Of a stretch of DNA of 64,000 nt, positions 57,470 through 64,000 are shown one piece after another (position 1 is the first letter of the stretch; each line of letters starts with the position of its first letter). The stretch covers positions 22,605 through 86,604 of the forward strand of contig MEDT01000042.1 of the NCBI GenBank assembly GCA_001724175.1, written 5' to 3'. Below the pieces are notes generated by a model. That model was given only the letters and a program-made list of their open reading frames with translations. It made no database searches and was not told where the DNA came from. The position numbers were made by a program, and so were the translations under genes. Origin of the DNA: Cytophagaceae bacterium SCN 52-12 (GTDB lineage Bacteria > Bacteroidota > Bacteroidia > Cytophagales > Spirosomataceae).

Positions 57470-57880
57470 ATGAAAGGATGGATGTACATACTGAAATGTA
57501 GCGATGGAAGCTACTATACCGGAAGCACAAATAATCTGGAATTAAGACTAGCACAGCATCAGAGCGGCTTAGGGGCGATACACACAAGTAAATTCTTACC
57601 GGCTGAACTTGTTTACTATGAAGAATTTCCACGAATTGATATGGCTTTTTACAGGGAAAAACAAGTACAGGGCTGGAGCAGAAAAAAGAAGGAAGCGCTC
57701 ATTGACGGCAAGACCGAAAATCTTAAAAAAGCCGCAGAATGTATAAACGATACACACTTTAGGAATTGGAAGGGTGCCTTCGACTCCGCTCAGACACCAG
57801 AAGGAGATTTCACTCAGACACCGGAACGAGATTTCACTCAGGCACCGGAACGAGATTCCACTGAGGATCACTGTGCCTGA
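57470..57880 (+). CDS. GIY-YIG nuclease family protein (YhbQ/UPF0213-like single domain)
   Basis: MYILKCSDGSYYTGSTNNLELRLAQHQSG...AFYREKQVQGWSRKKKEALI: GIY/YIG-equivalent, Arg and Glu motifs. Last ~35 aa are repeat-derived. Confidence 0.88.
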   Translation: MKGWMYILKCSDGSYYTGSTNNLELRLAQHQSGLGAIHTSKFLPAELVYYEEFPRIDMAFYREKQVQGWSRKKKEALIDGKTENLKKAAECINDTHFRNWKGAFDSAQTPEGDFTQTPERDFTQAPERDSTEDHCA

Positions 57881-57896
57881 GCGGAGTCGAAGGCAC
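57773..57896 (+). repeat. Degenerate repeat cluster R3 to R4 at and beyond the 3' end of the GIY-YIG ORF
   Basis: R3 GGTGCCTTCGACTCCGCTCAGACACC (57773-57798); 24-nt degenerate units (AGAAGGAGATTTCACTCAGACACC, GGAACGAGATTTCACTCAGGCACC, GGAACGAGATTCCACTGAGG..); inverted R4 GTGCCTGAGCGGAGTCGAAGGCAC (57873-57896). Confidence 0.9.
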
Positions 57897-57971
57897 GGAT
57901 TCTGAAAAAAATTTCCACTTCATCTTGGGAGTTTTCCAATTTGCCGGTACATATGGTTATAAAGCCCTATT

Positions 57972-59168
57972 ATGAAACCATTCGACCACCGGCAGGAGCT
58001 GATCATTATTTTCAGAAAATACCTGGACGGGACGGCTACGCCGGAAGAAAAGCAGTTTGTGGAAGCCTGGTACGGGTCTTTCGAAAAAGAACCCGGAATA
58101 CTTGACAATTACCCGGAAACCGGGCAGGAGCTGCTCGAAGCCCGGATGGAGCAGGCGCTGAGGATACATATCGATAATGACCGTCCGCGGTCCACCTGGA
58201 AAACTATAACCAGGAACATCAGGCTGGGTCGTGTGGCTGCTGCTGCGGTCCTGATCCTGTCGCTTGCGGGTTCCTGGTACTATTTCACTAACACCGGGCT
58301 GCGGGAGCCGGCCCAAACCGCTATGGCCGCCGGACCGGACCTGGCCCCGGGCGGCAACCGCGCCGTGCTCACCCTCAGCAACGGGAAGCAGATCGTCCTG
58401 GACAGCGTCTCGACCGGGATGCTGGCCCGGCAGGGCAATACGGTGATTCACAAGGTAGAAGACGGCCTTGTTTCCTATACGGGAGAAGGCCCCCGGGCCG
58501 GGCAGGATTTTAACACCATTACAGCTCCCGCCGGCGGCAAATACAGCGTCGTGCTGCCCGACGGAAGCAGGGTCTGGCTGAATGCAGAATCTTCCATTAC
58601 GTTCCCGACTGCTTTCTCACCGGAAGAAAGGTCGGTAAAGATTTCCGGTGAGGTTTATTTCGAGATCGCGAAAGACGCCCGGCGCCCCTTCAGCGTACAG
58701 GTAGGAGCCCTTCAGAAGGTGCGGGTGCTCGGTACGCATTTCAACATCAACGCCTACCGCGATGAAGGCAACATTACGACCACACTGCTCGAAGGCAGCG
58801 TAGAAGTTTTGGCATCAGGCGACGCGCGCCCGGTTATGCTCAAACCCGGGGAGCAGGCCGCTCTGTCGGGATCAGGCAGGATCAATGTCCGCGGCGACAT
58901 CAATACAGAGGAGATCGTCGCCTGGAAAAACGGGATGTTCCAGTTTGAAAAAGCCGATATAGAGACGGTTATGAGGCAGTTCAGCCGCTGGTACAACGTC
59001 GATGTCATTTACGAAGGCCCGTTGCCGTCTAAAACCTTTTCAGGGAAAATAGATCGCAAGGTCAACGCCTCCGAAGCGCTTGATATCCTGTCTTTTACGG
59101 GGCTTAATTTCAGAATAGAAGCTTTGCCGGCCGGGTCGAAAAAAGGAAAAATTGTAATACTTCCCTGA
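57972..59168 (+). CDS. FecR-type anti-sigma factor (L5)
   Basis: TAPAGGKYSVVLPDGSRVWLNAESSITFPTAF, VKISGEVYFEI, VRVLGTHFNINAY. Confidence 0.93.
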   Translation: MKPFDHRQELIIIFRKYLDGTATPEEKQFVEAWYGSFEKEPGILDNYPETGQELLEARMEQALRIHIDNDRPRSTWKTITRNIRLGRVAAAAVLILSLAGSWYYFTNTGLREPAQTAMAAGPDLAPGGNRAVLTLSNGKQIVLDSVSTGMLARQGNTVIHKVEDGLVSYTGEGPRAGQDFNTITAPAGGKYSVVLPDGSRVWLNAESSITFPTAFSPEERSVKISGEVYFEIAKDARRPFSVQVGALQKVRVLGTHFNINAYRDEGNITTTLLEGSVEVLASGDARPVMLKPGEQAALSGSGRINVRGDINTEEIVAWKNGMFQFEKADIETVMRQFSRWYNVDVIYEGPLPSKTFSGKIDRKVNASEALDILSFTGLNFRIEALPAGSKKGKIVILP

Positions 59169-59236
59169 GCCCGGACAAATTCAGTTATACACTTAAATCC
59201 TATTCAATATGACTAAAAAACCAGGAAGCCCCTAGC

Positions 59237-59333
59237 AGCAGGACAGCCGGGTTCAAAATAAAACCGCAGAAGTGTTGGAGCCACTTCCGCGGTAAGCGTC
59301 TGAGCCCTCCTGCTTCCCGGTAAGGAAAGCAGG
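59237..59333 (+). ncRNA. Candidate structured 5' leader RNA upstream of SusC (L5), with alternative pairings
   Basis: AGCAGGA..GGGTTC AAAATAAAA CCGCAG-AA-GTG-TTGGAGC-CAC-TT-CCGCGG TAAGCGTCT GAGCCC TCCTGCT; CCTGCTTCC can alternatively pair with downstream GGAAAGCAGG. Confidence 0.7.
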
Positions 59334-59380
59334 CAACAATAGATCTGGTAATCTTTTTAAAACCCAAACATGCAAAGATA

Positions 59381-62300
59381 ATGAAAATCTGTGCGAAGAT
59401 GATTCCTGTTCCCCTCATACAGAGGTGGACCAGCACCCGGCAGGCCGGGCAGGAAGCCCTAATTGTAAAGCAACTGATTAGACAGATGAAACTGATCATG
59501 ATACTTCTGACACTGGCGCTGGTACAGGCGGGAGCAACCGGCTACAGTCAAAAGGTGACGATCAGGGAAAAAAATGCCTCCGTCGAAGCTGTATTCCGCG
59601 CTATCGAGAAGCAGACGGGATATGTCTTTTTCTACAACAATGCAGACCTAGTAAATGCAAAGGTGAGCATCAATCTAAAGGGGGTATCGCTCACAGAAGC
59701 GCTGGACCGCTGCTTCGCCGGGCTGCCGCTGACCTATAAGGTAATCGGAAATACGATTGCTATTAAGAAAAAGGACGAATCCATATCCTTACAAAACCGA
59801 AACAATAATGTATTGCTGCCTGCGATCCTTTCGCATAAAGCACTGGTTGGAGGCGCACCTCCACTAATCAATCGCACATCTGAACTACCCAGGCCTGCCA
59901 AAAGACGTATAACAGGCATCGTCACGGACGACCGGCTAGAAGCGCTTCCCGGTGTCAACATTTTAGTCAAAGGTGCCCAACAGGGAACGATAACTGAAGC
60001 GGATGGCTCTTTTACAATAGATGTGCCTGACGAAAATGCAGTACTGATCTTTTCATTTGTCGGATATATCAGTCAGGAAATAATAGTAGGAAGCAGAAAC
60101 TCTCTTAAAGTAGTGCTGATTACAGATAACAAAGCGCTGGAGGAAGTAGTTGTCGTCGGTTATGGTACCAGAAAAAAGAGTGACTTGACCGGTTCAGTAA
60201 GTTCGATAAACGGGCAGACGTTAGAAAATCGCAATATTAGTTCGCTTGAACAGGGACTTCAAGGGCAGGCATCCGGCGTACAGGTAACCCAGGGAGGCGG
60301 CCAGCCGGGCGGCCCAACGATCGTAAGAATCAGGGGACAAAATTCGATTATGGGAGGCAACGATCCTTTGTATGTCATCGACGGCGTTCCGGTACAAAAC
60401 AGTAATGACGGGAATACCAGTATCTTAGCATCTATCAATCCTGCGGATATAGAATCTTTTGATATCCTGAAAGACGCCTCGGCAATTGCAATCTACGGTG
60501 CCAGGGGAAGTAATGGCGTCATTCTCATCACTACAAAGAGGGGGAAAAGCGGCAAAAGCAACATAACCCTCCGTTCTTCGCTTGGCATATCCAATGTAAT
60601 CAGAAAGCTGGAAATGCTGAACAGCCGACAATACGCGGAGCTGGCTAACGATAGAGCCGTCAACGATGGCGTTCCGCTGCCTTTTCCTGATGTCGACCGT
60701 GCAGCATCCGTCAACACAGTATGGCAGGATGAAATCTTCAAAACAGCGTACACACCCGAAACTGTTATCAATATTTCAGGCGGTAGTGAAAAAACAAAAT
60801 ATTTTGTTTCGGGAGATTACTTTAACCAGGGCGGGGCTATTATCGGGAGCAAATTTACCCGCGGATCGTTCAGGCTGAACCTGGACCAGGAAGTTAACAA
60901 CCGGCTGAATATTTCTACTCAGATAGTCGCCTCCAAATCACTGGCAAAACGCTCCGATGCGGAAGAAATTCTTGAGTCGGCACTGGGGATGCCCCCGGTA
61001 AACACACCCTATGACATTGATGGGAACTACACGCCCGGCGATGTACTCCTGGGATACCCTTTCAGCGACAGTAGAGGAGATAACCCGCTGATAACTGCCA
61101 ATGAAATAACCGATAACTTAACAAACTCCCGGCTGTTGGCCAATTTAAGAGCGCGTTACAGGTTGTGGGATGATATGTCGGTGGAATTGATGGCAGGCAC
61201 CGACCAGGTGTCAGGAAGGCGGGACCAGTACAAGACCAGGTTCGTAAGAGGGAATCCTGATGGTTCAGCTGCTGAACGGAGGACCGAGACCAACTCCTAT
61301 ATTATCGAAAATCTTTATCAATATAATAAATCTTTATCATCCAATCGGCATATAATCAATGCTACGCTGGGATTTACCTGGGAATCACAATCCAGCAGGA
61401 CACTTGCCGCATCTTCCCAAGGCTTCGTCACGGATAATTTCAACAATCATAATCTTGGTGCAGGATCGAGATTCGGCGCGCCGGACAACAACACCATAGA
61501 ATGGGACCTTCTTTCATTCCTCGGACGCGTCAACTACACGGTGGATGACAAATACCTCTTTACTATAAGCGGCAGACGGGATGGATCCTCACGTTTGGGT
61601 GCGGGAAACAAATGGGGATTTTTCCCTTCAGCAGCATTTGCATGGAAGATTACGAATGAAAACTTTATGGCAAATATTACACCTCTCTCCGATATGAAAC
61701 TGCGGGTCAGTTGGGGGAAATCCGGGAACCAGGCTATTTCTCCTTACCAATCGCTTCAACGTTATGAGCCGCAGCAACTCGTAATAGGGGCCCAAGGGAC
61801 GATCGGCTTCGCCCCCGCGAACATAGGGAATCCGGATCTGAAGTGGGAAACTACGACGCAACTGGACGTAGGACTCGATATCGGATTATTACAAAACGCC
61901 CTGACGGTAACGCTCGACTATTATCACAAACAAACAGACGATCTGCTTGCAGTTGTGAACTTACCGCCCAGCAGCGGCTTTGCCACTACGCTTCAGAACA
62001 TTGGGTCGCTGGAAAACAAAGGCTTCGAATTTTCGGCGGGAGCCGACGTTTTCAGGAGCAGTCAGTCTTTTTCCTGGAATATTAATGTCAACGGATCTTT
62101 TAACAGGAACAGGATTACAAGTTTGTCCAAAGGTGCTGATATATTCGCCCCGAATATATCGTTCGTAGGCGGAGCTCATATCCTTCGGATTGGCGAGCCT
62201 ATGTCTTCATTCTACGGCTACATAGAAAACGGCCTCACCGAAAACGGATTGATCAATTATGCAGATCTGAACGGGGATGGCACAATCAATGTGCTCGACC

Positions 62301-62815
62301 GGAAAATAATCGGAAGCCCTCATCCGGATTTTATCTACGGCTTAACCAATACGCTAAAGTATAAGAACTTCAACTTTACCGTTTTCATTCAGGGTGAAGA
62401 GGGTAAGCAGCTTTGGAATTCTAACAAGTACTTTTCTGCGTCGTCCTTTTATCGCGGCGTAAACAATATCGCAGAGGTGGCAAACCGCTGGACCCCAAAT
62501 AACCCGAACATGAACGCTCCCTATCCCAAAGCAAGCTCCGCATTAAATTTCATGGCTTCCGACAGGTTCGTAGAGGACGCTTCCTATATCCGTCTGAAGA
62601 ACATTCAACTGGCCTACAGCTTGCCCCTCAAAGGGCGTGCCCTGCAATCGGCGCGGATATTTGTAAGCGGGCAAAATCTGTTAACCTTCACGAACTATTC
62701 GTGGTTCGACCCTGATGTCAGCTCATTTGCCAGCGGCGACCTTCGCATCGGCGTTGATCAGGGCGCATTCCCGATCACCAAGACTATTACATTCGGCGTT
62801 GAAATAGGCTTATAA
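59381..62815 (+). CDS. SusC/RagA TonB-dependent receptor with STN domain (L5)
   Basis: STN (KVTIREKNASVEAVFRAIEKQTGYVFFYNNADL), ITGIVTDDRLEALPGVNILVKGAQQGT, EEVVVVGYGTRKKSDLTGSVSS. Confidence 0.94.
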   Translation: MKICAKMIPVPLIQRWTSTRQAGQEALIVKQLIRQMKLIMILLTLALVQAGATGYSQKVTIREKNASVEAVFRAIEKQTGYVFFYNNADLVNAKVSINLKGVSLTEALDRCFAGLPLTYKVIGNTIAIKKKDESISLQNRNNNVLLPAILSHKALVGGAPPLINRTSELPRPAKRRITGIVTDDRLEALPGVNILVKGAQQGTITEADGSFTIDVPDENAVLIFSFVGYISQEIIVGSRNSLKVVLITDNKALEEVVVVGYGTRKKSDLTGSVSSINGQTLENRNISSLEQGLQGQASGVQVTQGGGQPGGPTIVRIRGQNSIMGGNDPLYVIDGVPVQNSNDGNTSILASINPADIESFDILKDASAIAIYGARGSNGVILITTKRGKSGKSNITLRSSLGISNVIRKLEMLNSRQYAELANDRAVNDGVPLPFPDVDRAASVNTVWQDEIFKTAYTPETVINISGGSEKTKYFVSGDYFNQGGAIIGSKFTRGSFRLNLDQEVNNRLNISTQIVASKSLAKRSDAEEILESALGMPPVNTPYDIDGNYTPGDVLLGYPFSDSRGDNPLITANEITDNLTNSRLLANLRARYRLWDDMSVELMAGTDQVSGRRDQYKTRFVRGNPDGSAAERRTETNSYIIENLYQYNKSLSSNRHIINATLGFTWESQSSRTLAASSQGFVTDNFNNHNLGAGSRFGAPDNNTIEWDLLSFLGRVNYTVDDKYLFTISGRRDGSSRLGAGNKWGFFPSAAFAWKITNENFMANITPLSDMKLRVSWGKSGNQAISPYQSLQRYEPQQLVIGAQGTIGFAPANIGNPDLKWETTTQLDVGLDIGLLQNALTVTLDYYHKQTDDLLAVVNLPPSSGFATTLQNIGSLENKGFEFSAGADVFRSSQSFSWNINVNGSFNRNRITSLSKGADIFAPNISFVGGAHILRIGEPMSSFYGYIENGLTENGLINYADLNGDGTINVLDRKIIGSPHPDFIYGLTNTLKYKNFNFTVFIQGEEGKQLWNSNKYFSASSFYRGVNNIAEVANRWTPNNPNMNAPYPKASSALNFMASDRFVEDASYIRLKNIQLAYSLPLKGRALQSARIFVSGQNLLTFTNYSWFDPDVSSFASGDLRIGVDQGAFPITKTITFGVEIGL

Positions 62816-62828
62816 AATCATAACTCCA

Positions 62829-64000
62829 ATGAGAACAAGATATAAAAAAATGAAAACAAGGATGCTCCCCGCCGTCTACAGGCTGGTATTGGCCTTTATT
62901 ATCTGCATGACCGGGACAGCCTGCGAAGATGTATTGGTAGAGACGCCAAAAACATTCCTGGATGAGAACATTACGTTTTCAAGCGAAAACGGGGCTATTG
63001 CAGCCACCCTGGGAATCTATCAGTCGCTACGTGCAACCGCCTATTACGGCCAGGTCTTCCCGACGCTTGTCATACAGCATGCAGACTATGCCTATGGACG
63101 AGGCAGCTACGTCCCTTCAGGAATCTACCAGTTCGACGCAAATACCGTCATACGTATAGGATCTGTTTGGACCAGTATTTATGCTACCGTCAACCGGGCC
63201 AACATTGTGATTGCAAAAGTTCCTGAAATGGACATGCTCCCCCCTGCACTCAGAGTTCAACTGGAATCCGAAGCTCGTTTTCTCAGGGCTCTCGGCTATT
63301 CTCACCTTGTGAAGCTCTGGGGCCAGGTACCCCTGAGGCTGAAACCGGAAACGACAAATTTCGCATTGAAGAAGGCCTCAACAGACGAGGTGTATGCACA
63401 GATTATCAGTGATCTCCAATTCGCAGAGGAAAACCTGCCTGACACCTATTCCGGTACAGATAACGGTCGTGCCACCAAGTGGGCCGCTAAAACCCTGCTC
63501 GCTGATATCTATCTGACCCGGGAAAAATGGTCGGAGGCTGCCGCAAAAGCGAAAGAAGTGATCAGTTCCGGAAGATACAAACTGGTAAGCGTGACAAGCA
63601 GTCTCGACTTCCATACCAAGCTGTTCGGCCCTGATATTCCCACCAACTCAGAGGATATTTTCTCTATTAAATATTCGGTATTATTCGATAATGATTCCTT
63701 TGTCCGCTTTTTTCATAAACCCGAACCTGGTTATTCCAAAGGCGGTCCGCATGCTATTCTCGGGAATATGAACTCGTTCATATCCCAAGGAGAGTGGTCT
63801 TCTGAGGCAACTCCCGATCTGAGACGCAACCATGCCTTGTATTCCGGCAGTGATACGCAGTATCTGAATGCAAGTGTGCCGATGCTCTTCAGAAAATTCA
63901 GAGGGACTTTAACCAATGTTTCCAACAATACGCCGATCTTCCGCTTTGCAGAAGCTCTCCTGATTTTCGCTGAAGCAGAGAGCCAGGCGAATTCCGGACC
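62829..64000 (+). CDS. SusD/RagB nutrient-binding lipoprotein (L5), truncated by window end
   Basis: MRTRYKKMKTRMLPAVYRLVLAFIICMTGTACEDVLVETPKTFLDE; LRALGYSHLVKLWGQVPLRLKP; frame open to 64000. Confidence 0.88.
   Translation, partial: MRTRYKKMKTRMLPAVYRLVLAFIICMTGTACEDVLVETPKTFLDENITFSSENGAIAATLGIYQSLRATAYYGQVFPTLVIQHADYAYGRGSYVPSGIYQFDANTVIRIGSVWTSIYATVNRANIVIAKVPEMDMLPPALRVQLESEARFLRALGYSHLVKLWGQVPLRLKPETTNFALKKASTDEVYAQIISDLQFAEENLPDTYSGTDNGRATKWAAKTLLADIYLTREKWSEAAAKAKEVISSGRYKLVSVTSSLDFHTKLFGPDIPTNSEDIFSIKYSVLFDNDSFVRFFHKPEPGYSKGGPHAILGNMNSFISQGEWSSEATPDLRRNHALYSGSDTQYLNASVPMLFRKFRGTLTNVSNNTPIFRFAEALLIFAEAESQANSG

Noticed and set aside
57773-57896. CRISPR or ordinary minisatellite interpretation of repeats near the GIY-YIG gene
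   Set aside because: Units are palindromic, inverted relative to each other and partly coding; no unique spacers of constant length.

Overview
Window from a Bacteroidota (probably Cytophagales-like) chromosome, dominated by five ECF-sigma / FecR anti-sigma / SusC (STN-type TonB receptor) / SusD loci: L1 8.7-18.0 kb (+), L2 18.2-29.6 kb (+), L3 44.8-36.4 kb (-), L4 56.1-46.2 kb (-), L5 56.8->64 kb (+, SusD truncated by the window end). Associated enzymes are four Cys-type S1 sulfatases, a GH88/GH105-like hydrolase and a tandem alpha/beta-hydrolase. The left edge has a duplicated MbnP-like / MbnH-MauG-like di-heme peroxidase module. Between the loci lie metallophosphoesterases, a PhoD-like phosphatase, a ferredoxin/ferredoxin-reductase pair, a split APH/P-loop kinase pair, a PhyH dioxygenase with a divergent AraC regulator, and a DUF4143-type ATPase. 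Two observations stand out. (1) A structured 5'-leader RNA motif recurs upstream of four of the five SusC genes. Its apical hairpin has the same layout each time: stem, AA, 3-bp stem, 7-nt loop (CUNNNAA in three of four), 3-bp stem, pyrimidine pair, stem'. Three of the four also have an A-rich linker, a 9-nt NNNNNGUCN linker and a closing stem. The fifth locus (L3) lacks the motif and has a different sigma C-terminus. (2) A ~550-bp module inserted directly after a sigma-factor stop codon consists of a solitary GIY-YIG nuclease ORF flanked by inverted copies of a ~25-bp palindromic repeat (GGTGCCTTCGACTCCGCTCAGGCACC), whose C-terminal tail is encoded by degenerate repeat copies. No rRNA, tRNA, CRISPR array or canonical transposase was recognised. 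All family calls come from reading the translations, with no database search.
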